This document shows positions 53,194 to 62,324 of a stretch of 64,000 bases of DNA, in pieces. The notes beneath the pieces were generated by a model. It made no database searches and was not told the DNA's origin. It saw only the letters and a program-made list of their open reading frames with translations. How positions within the stretch are numbered: position 1 is the first letter of the stretch; each line of letters opens with the position of its first letter. Where the stretch lies: positions 62,001 through 126,000 of the forward strand of contig CAWCBG010000004.1 in NCBI GenBank assembly GCA_963793845.1. Direction: 5' to 3'. This stretch comes from CAWCBG01 sp963793845. GTDB taxonomy: Bacteria; Acidobacteriota; Terriglobia; Terriglobales; Acidobacteriaceae. The translations under genes were made by a program, and so were the position numbers.

Positions 53194-53865
53194 GTGCGCC
53201 TTTGCGGATCCATTCTGGTGCTTATGCTGGGAACCATCCCCGCGGTTGGATTCGCGCCTCCGTGGCAAAAGCATGCACCACCAGCCGCCAGTTCACGGCC
53301 CGCTTCCCCGCCCAACCAGTCGAGCCTTGCTGGAGGACAATCGTCGCCCGGGACCGCTCCCTTCAACGGCACAACTCCCAATTCAGCTACGAACTCTGGC
53401 GGCACCACTTTATTCCAGCTCAATGGACCCGGTCCCCATAAAGGCGACTGGCTAAGAAAGTATTTTGCCTTGCCTGCCGATCAGCAGGAACAACAATTGC
53501 AGCAAGACCCCGCCTTTCGTAGCCTGTCGCCTGAGCGGCAACAGCGTCTGCTGGACCGCCTGCGCAAGTTCAACAGTAAGCCACCGGAAAAGAAGCAGCA
53601 GATTCTTAACCGGATGGAAACGTTTGAGCACATGACGCCGGAGCAGCAACAGGCGGCACAGAGCCTCTTCCAGCGCTATCACGCTCTGCCCGACGACCGC
53701 CGCTCCAGAGTTTCGCAGGAGTACCGCGCGTTACGTGGGATGCCGCCCGATCAGCGCACACAGACAATGAACTCGGATGCCTTCCGCAACAATTTCAACG
53801 AGGACGAACGCGACCTGCTGCGCGGGATGACTGATCTGAACGTGGGCCCAAGCCACCCGGAATAG
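53194..53865 (+). CDS. DUF3106-family secreted protein
   Basis: 223 residues from the GTG at 53194: signal peptide (LCGSILVLMLGTIPAVGF), a long Pro/Ser/Asn/Gly-rich linker to about residue 75, then a helical Gln/Arg-rich section with repeated LSPERQQRLLDRLRKF, MTPEQQQAAQSLFQRY and MPPDQRTQTMN units, the DUF3106 pattern. Its function is unknown. It is co-transcribed with the sigma/anti-sigma pair, 9 nt after it, and may be part of the envelope response it controls. Confidence 0.82.
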   Translation: MRLCGSILVLMLGTIPAVGFAPPWQKHAPPAASSRPASPPNQSSLAGGQSSPGTAPFNGTTPNSATNSGGTTLFQLNGPGPHKGDWLRKYFALPADQQEQQLQQDPAFRSLSPERQQRLLDRLRKFNSKPPEKKQQILNRMETFEHMTPEQQQAAQSLFQRYHALPDDRRSRVSQEYRALRGMPPDQRTQTMNSDAFRNNFNEDERDLLRGMTDLNVGPSHPE

Positions 53866-53981
53866 CACTTTTCCGGGCCCGCAGACGACGTTACCACTCG
53901 GAATCATTTACCATCTATAGAGCCTCAGATCCGGCCAGGTCGGTGTGATTTCGACGGCCCGCAGCGGATGAGCGTCTACGC

Positions 53982-54758
53982 ATGATCGAATTGTTTCGCG
54001 ACATCTATCGTTTTCGTGAGTTGATCTGGGCCCTCGCCCTGAAAGAACTCAAAATCCGCTATAAACGGTCGGTTCTTGGATTCCTGTGGGCCCTGCTGAA
54101 CCCCGCTCTGCTGATGATCGTTCTGACCTTGGTGTTCTCGACGGTGATGCGGTTTGCCATACCCGACTATGCGATCTTTCTGCTTAGCGTTTTGCTGCCC
54201 TGGACGTTTTTTTCCCAAACTCTGTCCTACGCAGTGGAATCGATCGTGGCCAATGGAGACTTGATCAAGAAAGTGCGGGTGGCCAAGCTGGTGTTTCCGG
54301 TGGCGGCGGTAGTATCTAACTTGATCAACCTGTTCTTGTCGCTGATTCCCTTGGCTCTGCTCGTTCCCATCATGGGGCATCCCTTCTACCTGACATGGCT
54401 TTTTCTGCCGGTGCCGCTGCTGGCGCTGACCATCTTCACTTTGGGAGCGACCTTCTTCTTTGCGGTGGCGAATGTCTATTACCGGGATGTCGCGCACATT
54501 CTGCAAGTCGTGCTCTCAGCGTGGTTCTACTTTACGCCCATTATTTATTCACTCGACATGATGCCCCACCGTTTTCGGTGGCTATTCAGGCTCAATCCTC
54601 TTCTGTACGTCATCAACGGGTTTCGCTTGTCGGTCTACTACGGTATGCTGCCACGTTGGACATCGGTAGCGGCCTCTTTCGTATGCGCGCTAGTTACACT
54701 CGTGGTTGGATTCTGGGTATTTCGCAAGTATCAGGATGAGTTCGTATTCTATGTCTGA
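53982..54758 (+). CDS. wzm: polysaccharide ABC exporter, permease (Wzm type)
   Basis: 258 residues, six helices, ABC-2 permease fold: LIWALALKELKIRYKRSVLG amphipathic start, ALLNPALLMIVLTLVFSTVM, FSQTLSYAVESIVANGDLIK and NPLLYVINGFRLSVYYGMLP. It transports lipid-linked O-antigen- or teichoic-type glycans across the inner membrane. It overlaps the ATPase gene by 8 nt and heads a seven-gene plus-strand cluster. Confidence 0.92.
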   Translation: MIELFRDIYRFRELIWALALKELKIRYKRSVLGFLWALLNPALLMIVLTLVFSTVMRFAIPDYAIFLLSVLLPWTFFSQTLSYAVESIVANGDLIKKVRVAKLVFPVAAVVSNLINLFLSLIPLALLVPIMGHPFYLTWLFLPVPLLALTIFTLGATFFFAVANVYYRDVAHILQVVLSAWFYFTPIIYSLDMMPHRFRWLFRLNPLLYVINGFRLSVYYGMLPRWTSVAASFVCALVTLVVGFWVFRKYQDEFVFYV

Positions 54759-55533
54759 TCTGCAAACGGCTTTCGATGCGGGCGTAGTTCGTCTGGAAAA
54801 CGTCACCCAACGTTTCCGGGTAATCCACGAGCGTCCCGACACCGTGCGCGAGCTATTTTCCAAGTTCCTGCGCCACACCTCCAGTTATCACGATTTTGAT
54901 GCCGTCCGGAATGCATCACTTTCCATTCCCCGGGGCCAGATGGTCGGCCTGATCGGACGAAACGGCTCAGGCAAAAGCACGTTACTGAAGATCGTCGCCG
55001 GAGTCTACAAGCCAACCTCGGGGACGGTACACGTCGAGGGAACCATCGCACCTTTGATTGAGTTAGGCGCTGGCTTTCATCATGAACTCACCGGACGAGA
55101 GAACATACTCCTCAACGGCTTGCTGATGGGCTTCTCCAAACGGGACATGATAGAACGCGAGGAGGCGATCATTGAGTTTGCCGATATAGGTGAATTCATC
55201 GATGCTCCGGTGAAGCAGTACTCGTCGGGTATGTACATGCGGCTAGCTTTCTCGGTAGCAACCTCGGTCGAGCCGGAAGTACTGTTGGTGGACGAAATTC
55301 TCAGTGTGGGCGACGCCCAGTTTCAGCAGAAATGTTTTGCACGAATCGACCGTTTTCGACAGGCCAACAAGACTATTCTTTTCGTCACCCACGCCATGGC
55401 AAAGGTGCTCGAGCACTGTGACCGTGCCGTCTACCTGAATCAGGGCACAATCGTTGCGGACGGGGATCCTCGTGAGGTGGTCGACCTCTATACCAGCACG
55501 TTTACTTCCGAGGAGGTCGTCAGCGCTCGCTGA
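54751..55533 (+). CDS. wzt: polysaccharide ABC exporter, ATPase (short Wzt type)
   Basis: 260 residues from the ATG at 54751. Walker A LIGRNGSGKSTLLKIVAG, the Wzt-typical IELGAGFHHELTGRENI, ABC signature VKQYSSGMYMRLAFSV, Walker B VLLVDEILSVGDAQF and switch His in FVTHAMAKV. It lacks the C-terminal carbohydrate-binding domain of O9a-type Wzt, so export probably does not depend on recognition of a terminal modification. An upstream start at 54706 lies within the permease. Confidence 0.92.
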   Translation: MSDLQTAFDAGVVRLENVTQRFRVIHERPDTVRELFSKFLRHTSSYHDFDAVRNASLSIPRGQMVGLIGRNGSGKSTLLKIVAGVYKPTSGTVHVEGTIAPLIELGAGFHHELTGRENILLNGLLMGFSKRDMIEREEAIIEFADIGEFIDAPVKQYSSGMYMRLAFSVATSVEPEVLLVDEILSVGDAQFQQKCFARIDRFRQANKTILFVTHAMAKVLEHCDRAVYLNQGTIVADGDPREVVDLYTSTFTSEEVVSAR

Positions 55534-55547
55534 TTGCGCTGTCTCCG

Positions 55548-56792
55548 ATGCACGCCGTCTTCGTACTCCCGCGATTTTTCCCTTATCGCGGCGGCTATGA
55601 AAACACCATCCTCTCGTTTGCCAGGTCGCTGGTTCGGGGTGGACATCAGGCTACCGTGTTTACCACCACGGCCAACGACCTCGAGAGCCTTTGGGTGCCC
55701 GGCTATCGCACCTTCCCTGCCGGTGAAATCGCCGTCGACGGGATTGCCATCCATCGCCTGCCGATTTGTTATAACGCTTTGCGCCGCCGGGCCACGCGCG
55801 TTTTGGGACTCGTGCCTTACTGGCGGTGGAAGGCTCAGTTTTGGACACCGGGATTCCGCATCCCAGGACTGAGGGAGGCCCTGAACAATTCCGCCGCAGA
55901 CCTGATCCACATCGGGCCATTGCCCTACAACACAGTGATGTATGCCGGATTGCATGCAGCCGAGTTGCGGGATTTGCCCGTAATTGCCACTCCCTGCACG
56001 CATCTCGGAGAAGACAGCAATGACCAGGTCTCCCGGTTTTATATTCAGCCCCACTTAATCGCGATGCTGCGACGCTGCGATCGCGTGCTGTGCATGACGG
56101 CAACCGAGCAGCAACGCTTGCAGCAACTCGGAGTTTCCGCGGACCACCTGGCAGTCATCGGGCACGGCATTGAGGTCGACACTGCCGTCGGCGGTTCGTC
56201 CGACCAACTTCGGGAACAGTACAAGATTGACGGCCCTGTGGTTCTGCACCTCGGCATGAAGGCGCACGAGAAGGGGTCCATCGCCCTGGTAGAAGCCATG
56301 CAGCAACTCTGGAAGAAGGGCTCAAAGGCCTGGCTGGTGATGGCTGGCCCGAGTCTTTCAGCATTTAACGATTACCTGACTGCGAATGCCGCGGATTGCC
56401 CACGACTCGTGAATCTTCCTCCGTTTGAGGACTCCCTGAAGCGGGATCTGCTGGCTCTGGCCGATCTGGTGGCGCAGCCTTCCCGGGTCGAATCCCTCGG
56501 ACTGGTCGTGCTGGAAGCATGGGCGAATGGCAAACCCGCCATCGCTGCCGATATCGCCGTATCTCGCGAACTGGTCGCGGGTACGGGAGGAGGACTGTTG
56601 GTTCCGTTTGGAGACGCCGCGAAACTGGGCGAAGCGATCCAGACCTTGCTGGCTGATCCAGAACTGCGTTTGGCGATGGGACGACGCGGGCAGAAAAAGG
56701 CGCTCTCTGAGTACCAATCCGGCTCCGTCTTTCAGCGCAATGCACAGGAATTCGAGCGCGCTGTTGCTGAGCACGCGCGGAAGCCCACTTGA
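55548..56792 (+). CDS. glycosyltransferase family 4
   Basis: 414 residues, GT-B fold: N-terminal FVLPRFFPYRGGYENTILSF, a donor-site loop VVLHLGMKAHEKGSIALVEA, and the C-terminal nucleotide-sugar motif AQPSRVESLGLVVLEAWANG with the E-x7-E pattern. Probably adds a hexose to a growing lipid-linked glycan on the cytosolic face. The donor is unknown. It starts 14 nt after the ATPase. Confidence 0.88.
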   Translation: MHAVFVLPRFFPYRGGYENTILSFARSLVRGGHQATVFTTTANDLESLWVPGYRTFPAGEIAVDGIAIHRLPICYNALRRRATRVLGLVPYWRWKAQFWTPGFRIPGLREALNNSAADLIHIGPLPYNTVMYAGLHAAELRDLPVIATPCTHLGEDSNDQVSRFYIQPHLIAMLRRCDRVLCMTATEQQRLQQLGVSADHLAVIGHGIEVDTAVGGSSDQLREQYKIDGPVVLHLGMKAHEKGSIALVEAMQQLWKKGSKAWLVMAGPSLSAFNDYLTANAADCPRLVNLPPFEDSLKRDLLALADLVAQPSRVESLGLVVLEAWANGKPAIAADIAVSRELVAGTGGGLLVPFGDAAKLGEAIQTLLADPELRLAMGRRGQKKALSEYQSGSVFQRNAQEFERAVAEHARKPT

Positions 56793-56868
56793 GTGATTAA
56801 GACTGTCCTTCCCGTTGATTCCTCCCATGCAATTGCTGAAACGAGTGCAGGTTGATAGGCTCTGAAAA

Positions 56869-58125
56869 ATGCTTGCGTCGAGAGAGAATTCCATTTCCGT
56901 CCTGGTCGCCGACAACCAGGTACTCGATCCTCCGGTTGGCGGAGGCCGTGTTCGCATCTACGAACTCTATCGTCACATCGCCGCTCTCGACTTCGAAATC
57001 TCCTATGTTGGCACTTTCGACTGGCCGGGGCCGGCCTATCGCGATCAGCTTCTGGCGCCGCACTTCCGCGAGATCGTCACCCCCCTCACCCAGTTGCACT
57101 TCGCCGAGAATCGCCGCTACCAGAGAGCAACCGGAGGCAAGACCACGATTGATGTCACGATACCGCGCTTGCTCCAGTACACGCCCCGGTTTCGCCGCAT
57201 GGCAGAAGAGCACGGCCGGGACGCAGCGGTGATCGTCATTTCGCATCCCTGGGTGTATCCGCACGTGCCGCGACGCGCTGGCCAGAAGCTGATCTACGAT
57301 GCTCACAACTGCGAATACGTAATCAAGGCACAGATTCTCGGTGACACCGTGTCAGGACGCGACCTGGTGGAAGCTGTCGGACAGCTGGAGGCCGACCTTT
57401 GCCGCGAAGCCGATCTCATCTTCGTTTGCTCGCAGCCGGATGCCGGCGAATTTGCGCGGCGTTATGGAGTCGCTCCCAGCAAAATCGTCCTCATACCGAA
57501 CGGTGTTGACATCCATGAAATCCAGCCGGCCACGCCAGAGCAACGGCTGCAGGCGCGGGAGGAACTCGGAATTCCGGCTGACCGACCCGTTTTGATTTTC
57601 ATTGGCAGCGGTTATCTGCCTAATACCGAAGCGGCGGCCTTTCTTGTGGCGAACGTGGCTCCCGCTTTCCCACAGTGCACGATCGCGATCGCCGGCAGCG
57701 TGCGGGATTCCTATACTGCTTCGCGCCGCCCCAAGGCCCCGCCCAATGTGAGTTGGATGGGGATCATCGACGGCCAGCAACGTCGTGCCCTGTATCAGGC
57801 GGCCGACCTGGCTCTGAACCCAATGTTCTCTGGATCCGGCACGAACCTGAAGATGCTGGACTACTTCGCCGCCGGACTCCCGGTGATATCTACCCCCGCG
57901 GGAGCCCGCGGTCTCAACGTCAGCTCTGACGAATGCGTGGTGTGCGCGGCCGAGGAGTTTGTGCCGCGCATCCGCACCCTGCTGGCTGACGCTCGGTTGT
58001 GTGCGAAGATGGGTCAGCAGGCACGACAATTGGCAGTCACACAATTCGACTGGGCGGCCATCGCCCAAAAAGCCGCCGATGCCATGCTCGATCTATTCAA
58101 GGGCCAGTCAGCGAATGTTAGGTAA
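56869..58125 (+). CDS. glycosyltransferase family 4
   Basis: 418 residues. The N-terminus carries the glycine-rich VADNQVLDPPVGGGRVRIYE loop; the C-terminal half has IFIGSGYLPNTEAAAFLVAN and LNPMFSGSGTNLKMLDYFAA, then GLPVISTPAGARGLNV. The SGTNLKMLDY signature is typical of GT4-type enzymes that use nucleotide-sugar donors. The closest functional type is undetermined. Its end overlaps the methyltransferase start by 11 nt. Confidence 0.87.
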   Translation: MLASRENSISVLVADNQVLDPPVGGGRVRIYELYRHIAALDFEISYVGTFDWPGPAYRDQLLAPHFREIVTPLTQLHFAENRRYQRATGGKTTIDVTIPRLLQYTPRFRRMAEEHGRDAAVIVISHPWVYPHVPRRAGQKLIYDAHNCEYVIKAQILGDTVSGRDLVEAVGQLEADLCREADLIFVCSQPDAGEFARRYGVAPSKIVLIPNGVDIHEIQPATPEQRLQAREELGIPADRPVLIFIGSGYLPNTEAAAFLVANVAPAFPQCTIAIAGSVRDSYTASRRPKAPPNVSWMGIIDGQQRRALYQAADLALNPMFSGSGTNLKMLDYFAAGLPVISTPAGARGLNVSSDECVVCAAEEFVPRIRTLLADARLCAKMGQQARQLAVTQFDWAAIAQKAADAMLDLFKGQSANVR

Positions 58126-58915
58126 AGGATTGCTCCCATACTGGTGGATGATCTACCGCCATGCGAAACTCATCGGCCAGAGAACCGATATTTTCCGCAA
58201 CGTAGAAGACTCGTATGCGGCAAAGCAGGGCGATCTGTGCCTGTCGCGAGGACGTGTTCACGTCGATATCGGGAGCGGCTCCTCGCCGTTGCCCACGTTC
58301 CTGTGCCGCCGCTGCGGGTCGATAACCTATGCTACAGAGTGCGATCGGGTCTACTTGAAGCGGCAGAAGAGCTACGCGAAAGCTCTCAAGTTTAATAAGT
58401 CTGAGCAGTTCCACGTGCAACCCGAAGATGCAACCCAGCTTAGCTTCGGCACTGGCTCCGTCGACTTCGTGAGCGCCGTCTCTACCATTGAGCACATCCC
58501 CAGCGATGGAGACATCCGCGTCATGGCGGAATTTGCGCGAGTCTTGCGTCCCGGCGGCAGAGTGGTGGTTACCGTGCCCGCTTCGGCGGAGTACGTCGAG
58601 AATCAGAGTACGTTCTACTACAGTGGTTTCGAGCGGCGTTACAGCGCTGCGGCGCTCAAGAGTCGGCTGTACCACCCTGACCTCGCGCTGCTCGACGAAG
58701 GCCACATGGTCCCCCCGCCTGCAGATTTCACGGAAGAGCTGCGACGGGAGTTTCCCGAAATATTTGGCGGGCCAAACCCGGCGGAAGTCTGGTACCGCAA
58801 TCAATGGCACGATCAGTATCCCGACGTAAGCATCCTGATGACCCTGGGCATGATCCGAATTTCTTCCGATCCTGCCGGTTCTTTTGGGGCCATGCTGACG
58901 TTCGAAAGGAAATAA
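58115..58915 (+). CDS. SAM-dependent methyltransferase
   Basis: 266 residues from the ATG at 58115. Class I methyltransferase: RVHVDIGSGSSPLPTFL (SAM-binding motif I), DFVSAVSTIEHIPSDGDIRV (motif II/IV region), VLRPGGRVVVTVPA (post-motif). A C-terminal part of about 100 residues (YYSGFERRYSAAALKSRLYH) is typical of glycan-modifying enzymes. Placed among glycosyltransferases, it probably methylates a sugar or a chain end; that is inferred. Confidence 0.85.
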   Translation: MLGKGLLPYWWMIYRHAKLIGQRTDIFRNVEDSYAAKQGDLCLSRGRVHVDIGSGSSPLPTFLCRRCGSITYATECDRVYLKRQKSYAKALKFNKSEQFHVQPEDATQLSFGTGSVDFVSAVSTIEHIPSDGDIRVMAEFARVLRPGGRVVVTVPASAEYVENQSTFYYSGFERRYSAAALKSRLYHPDLALLDEGHMVPPPADFTEELRREFPEIFGGPNPAEVWYRNQWHDQYPDVSILMTLGMIRISSDPAGSFGAMLTFERK

Positions 58916-58930
58916 GCGCGGTCGGCGATC

Positions 58931-59929
58931 ATGCGGTACTTGATGGTCACAACCCACCCTCCCACGCATTGCGGAATCGGCGCCTACGGCGAGCAGAGCA
59001 TCGCCCGGTTGCGTTCCCAGGGGCACATCGTCGACGTGGTCTCGCCCGACGGCATGGGCAACGTGGACTTCGCCTGGGACCTGCGCGGTGGCAGCAAGAT
59101 TCTCCGCTTGGCACGTCTGCTGCCGTACTACGACCGGGTTGTCATTCAATATCACTGCGCTTTTTTCTACCCCGATCTCTCCACGCGAGACGCGCTGAAG
59201 ACGACGCTGAGCTTCATTGCATTGTTTCTGCGTTCTCGGAAAATTGAAATGGTCGCTCACGAGATTCCGTACGTAAACGGACGCTTGAAATGGCTCTACG
59301 GTTTGAAATGGAAGCTAGCGCCACGGGTGGTACTGCATACCCCGGCCGAGCGTCGGCGATTCGAACAGCATTACGGTCTGCGGCTGGCGGACTCGCGGCT
59401 GGAATTTCGCAAGCAGGAAGAGGCCTTCCGGCCCTACGTTTCGCATACTCAGTCTGCCGCCAGACAACACCTGAACCTGCCTGACGGCAAACTGATATTC
59501 CTGTGCATCGGTTTCGTTCAGCGCCACAAGGGCTTCGATCGCGCGGTTCGGGCGTTCCTCGAAGCGACTCTGCCGGAAGCGGAGCTGTTCGTTGTGGGAT
59601 CCCTGCGCGTGGCTGACACAGAAAGCGAGCACTATCTGCATGGGCTTCGCGCACTGGCAGAGCCCACGCGGAACGTGCACGTTGTGGACTCCTTCGTCAG
59701 CAACGAGGATTTTGACACCTGGATCAAGGCCAGCGATTGGGTGGTCTTGCCTTATTCGGAGATCTGGTCCTCCAGTGTCCTGGGCAGAGCCAAATTGCTC
59801 AACCGTCCCGCGATCATTTCCCGAGTCGGCGGCCTGCCCGACCAGGCACGGGAATGCGATCTCCTCTTCCAGAGCGACGCGGATTTAGCCGCCACGTTCC
59901 AGCAAGCCGCGGGCAAACACGCTGGCTGA
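58931..59929 (+). CDS. glycosyltransferase (GT4-like)
   Basis: 332 residues with a shortened GT-B layout: TTHPPTHCGIGAYGEQSIAR at the N-terminus, RVVIQYHCAFFYPDLS mid-domain, FLCIGFVQRHKGFDRAVRAF (donor domain entry), WVVLPYSEIWSSSVLGRAKL and IISRVGGLPDQARECDLLF near the end. The canonical E-x7-E is not clear (SEIWSSSVLGRA), so the catalytic details may differ. Acceptor and donor unknown. Confidence 0.8.
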   Translation: MRYLMVTTHPPTHCGIGAYGEQSIARLRSQGHIVDVVSPDGMGNVDFAWDLRGGSKILRLARLLPYYDRVVIQYHCAFFYPDLSTRDALKTTLSFIALFLRSRKIEMVAHEIPYVNGRLKWLYGLKWKLAPRVVLHTPAERRRFEQHYGLRLADSRLEFRKQEEAFRPYVSHTQSAARQHLNLPDGKLIFLCIGFVQRHKGFDRAVRAFLEATLPEAELFVVGSLRVADTESEHYLHGLRALAEPTRNVHVVDSFVSNEDFDTWIKASDWVVLPYSEIWSSSVLGRAKLLNRPAIISRVGGLPDQARECDLLFQSDADLAATFQQAAGKHAG

Positions 59930-59960
59930 TGCATAAACCTGCGTCGCTCGGGCCGCTCCT

Positions 59961-61022
59961 GTGTACAATCGCGTGCAGAACCGCGTGAAGACCGTCACCA
60001 TCGCCATTCCTTCGCTCCACCGGCCCGATCTAACCGCGCGCTGCATCGAGTTCATCGAAAAACAAACGCTGCCGGCGGACGAATGGGAAGTTGTTGTCGT
60101 CGAAAACGAGGCGCGGCCAGACAGCATGCTTCCGGACCCGCTGCCTCGCAATACGCGGCGCCTAGAACTTTCCCAGAATGAGGGCACCACCGGATCCATC
60201 AATCGCGCCGTTCAAGCCACGAACTCCCGCTACATCCTGCTTCTGAACAACGATATCGAACTGCGGCCGGACTACATCGAGAGACTGGTTTGTGCTCTCG
60301 ATTCCGACCCGAAACTTGGCTTCGTCACCGGAAAGCTATTGCGCTCTACCCAGCGCACCCATCTGGACGGCGCCGGCGATGCGATGCTGATGGCCGGCGC
60401 TGGTTATCGGCTAGGGCACCTCGACGCGGATCAGGGACAGTTTGACACTCCAATGCATATCCTGTCAGGATGCGGCGCAGCCGTTCTCTATCGCCGGGAA
60501 GCGTTCGCGGAGGCCGGTTCTCTCGATCCGGACTTCTTCGCCTATCTTGACGATCTCGACCTGGCGCTACGTACCTACTTGCTGGGCTATTCCGGCTGGT
60601 ATCTCCCTGATGCGGTTGCCTACCACGTCGGAAGTGCGACCCTGGGTCAGGCGCTGCACCCGCGGGTGATTGAATACATCACGCGCAACCAGATATGGCT
60701 GCTGGCGAAGGATTGTCCCAGAGTAGTTGTGCTTCGAGCATTACCCCGTATTGCCTTCTATCAGTGTGGCTGGTTCCTTTTCGCCGTCACCCACCGGGGC
60801 ACGGTTTCTTATTTTCGCGGGCTGCTGGCTGCTTGCCGTGGCTTGCGGAAGATGCGCCGCAAGAGCGCAGATTTGATGGCGCACCGCCGAATCAGCGATG
60901 AGCAGTACCTGACGCTGCTCCGAGACTCGGAGCGTCAGATCTATCTCTGGAATACTTCCCGACCGAAAGCCGCGCAGTCAGGCTTGCTGCGGCTCTATTT
61001 CCGGCTGTTCGGCAAACCGTGA
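59961..61022 (+). CDS. glycosyltransferase family 2
   Basis: 353 residues, GT-A fold: VTIAIPSLHRPDLTARCIEF, the acidic donor motif ILLLNNDIELRPDYIERLV (a DxD-like NNDIE), GFVTGKLLRSTQRTHLDGAG, and a catalytic-base region FFAYLDDLDLALRTYLLGY. The family resembles rhamnosyltransferases (WbbL-like). A hydrophobic stretch near residues 265-285 may attach it to the membrane. The start could be a later GTG (VKTVTIAIP). Last gene of the cluster. Confidence 0.86.
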   Translation: MYNRVQNRVKTVTIAIPSLHRPDLTARCIEFIEKQTLPADEWEVVVVENEARPDSMLPDPLPRNTRRLELSQNEGTTGSINRAVQATNSRYILLLNNDIELRPDYIERLVCALDSDPKLGFVTGKLLRSTQRTHLDGAGDAMLMAGAGYRLGHLDADQGQFDTPMHILSGCGAAVLYRREAFAEAGSLDPDFFAYLDDLDLALRTYLLGYSGWYLPDAVAYHVGSATLGQALHPRVIEYITRNQIWLLAKDCPRVVVLRALPRIAFYQCGWFLFAVTHRGTVSYFRGLLAACRGLRKMRRKSADLMAHRRISDEQYLTLLRDSERQIYLWNTSRPKAAQSGLLRLYFRLFGKP

Positions 61023-61154
61023 GCCGAGGACTTCTTCAGAGATTCCCTTAGCGTGACCAGCCGAGTTCCACCACATATGCAATCTATTGCAACTATCCTT
61101 TGGCCCTCGGGGTAGCAACCTACTGATGACAAATAAGTTAGTAGCACTTTTGTA

Positions 61155-61170
61155 TGGCATTACACGTGCA
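61155..61170 (+). promoter_or_regulatory. candidate sigma-54 (-24/-12) promoter of the PEP-CTERM gene
   Basis: TGGCATTACACGTGCA (61155-61170) has GG and GC separated by exactly 10 nt, the defining spacing of sigma-54 promoters (consensus TGGCAC-N5-TTGC). It lies about 75 nt before the initiation region of the PEP-CTERM gene. The -12 element is TGC rather than TTGC. Confidence 0.5.
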
Positions 61171-61255
61171 TCAGTACCGCTAGGATGAGCTTGTCGATGG
61201 GTGCTCGCACCTGTTGTGCCACTCACAAAGAATCTGTTCAGTTTCAGGAGGCGGA

Positions 61256-61963
61256 ATGAAGACAATCGCAAAAAGTTTAATGCTGCTGCTGGTTTTGTCC
61301 GTTGGAGTGATGCTCCACGCAGACGTAACCGTCGGCAACTATGACAGCGGCAACTGCTATCCCTTCATGTGCAACGACAGCGGCACCAGCACAGGGGTTT
61401 CGATCGACTACCAACAGGCCTACAACTCCGCGAAGTTTAGCGGATCTACGACCATCAACAGCATGAGCTGGTACTTTGCTTCAGTTTTCGGCGGTAACGA
61501 CGTGATACTCGGTGGAAACTATTCCTTCTACTGGGGCTATTCTGCCGTCGGCCTGGGACTCTCGAGCAACCTCGCCAGCAACTACACTGGTACGCCGAAT
61601 TTCCTGGGTACCGCCTCAGTTCCTGCCGGCGGTGTCAACTACGGCGCAGTGCTTACGCTCAGCGGTTTTGCACCTTTCACGTATGACCCCACCCAAGGCG
61701 ATCTTCTCCTCGAGATCGTTGTTGATACACAGGACAATGTTGCCAATGGATTCGGCAACGGCTTCAACGAAGCCGACTACACGGGTGTGGACACGCTTCG
61801 CGCCTATTGCTTGACTAACGTTGGCTGCTTCGGCGCCGCCGAGGGCGCACTGGTAACCACCTTCGGCACCAGTGGCACCACGCCTGAGCCGGGCACGTTC
61901 GTCATGCTAGGTTCCGGACTTCTGGGTTTGGCTGGCGTCCTGCGCCGCAAGATGAGCCTGTAA
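61256..61963 (+). CDS. PEP-CTERM sorting-domain protein
   Basis: 235 residues from the ATG at 61256, with AGGAGGCGGA just upstream. A signal peptide (IAKSLMLLLVLSVGVMLHA) leads to a beta-rich Ser/Thr/Asn/Gly domain with an early Cys pair (NCYPFMC). The C-terminal signal is TPEPGTFVMLGSGLLGLAGV followed by LRRK: the Pro-Glu-Pro motif, a helix and a basic tail, recognised by exosortase. No exosortase is in the window. Such proteins are co-inherited with exopolysaccharide genes, which lie directly upstream here. It is followed by a strong terminator. Confidence 0.92.
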   Translation: MKTIAKSLMLLLVLSVGVMLHADVTVGNYDSGNCYPFMCNDSGTSTGVSIDYQQAYNSAKFSGSTTINSMSWYFASVFGGNDVILGGNYSFYWGYSAVGLGLSSNLASNYTGTPNFLGTASVPAGGVNYGAVLTLSGFAPFTYDPTQGDLLLEIVVDTQDNVANGFGNGFNEADYTGVDTLRAYCLTNVGCFGAAEGALVTTFGTSGTTPEPGTFVMLGSGLLGLAGVLRRKMSL

Positions 61964-61986
61964 GAGCATCTCTTTTCCCTGCTATC

Positions 61987-62016
61987 AGCCGGAGCCTCGT
62001 GCTCCGGCTTTTCTCT
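61987..62016 (+). terminator. intrinsic terminator after the PEP-CTERM gene
   Basis: AGCCGGAGC (61987-61995), a 5-nt loop and GCTCCGGCT (62001-62009) form a perfect 9-bp stem followed by TTTCTCTTG. Confidence 0.85.
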
Positions 62017-62097
62017 TGTGCGTGCCTATTCGGTCTCGACTTCTCCATCCATCCTTTGCGCGCTCGCTCGAATCCATCCTCGGGGAGGAAAATCTTC

Positions 62098-62250
62098 ATG
62101 ATTCGCAAGCTTAAGTCAGGAGAATACCGGCTCTACTCCCGGAAGAAGAACGCGAAAACGGGCAAGCGGCGCAATCTGGGTACATTCCACACACGCGAAA
62201 AGGCGGAAGCCCACGAGCGGGCTGTGCAGTATTTCAAGCGGCACGGCTAG
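62098..62250 (+). CDS. small conserved basic protein
   Basis: 50 residues (MIRKLKSGEYRLYSRKKNAK, TGKRRNLGTFHTREKAEAHE, ending QYFKRHG), too short for many gene callers. GGGGAGGAAAATCTTC precedes the ATG. Proteins with this exact pattern recur in many bacteria as hypothetical proteins, as I recall; the positive charge suggests nucleic-acid contact, but the function is unknown. It has its own spacing, after the terminator. Confidence 0.7.
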   Translation: MIRKLKSGEYRLYSRKKNAKTGKRRNLGTFHTREKAEAHERAVQYFKRHG

Positions 62251-62324
62251 TCGAGGAGCACCCGCCAGCCTGGAGGGCCGGAGCCAAACGGTCCGGCCTG
62301 TCGCTCAGGCGCCCCGGCCTAAAC

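Noticed and set aside
54706..54750. upstream in-frame start for the Wzt ATPase
   Set aside because: The extra 15 residues are antisequence of the permease end; the ATG at 54751 overlaps the permease stop in the usual coupled manner.
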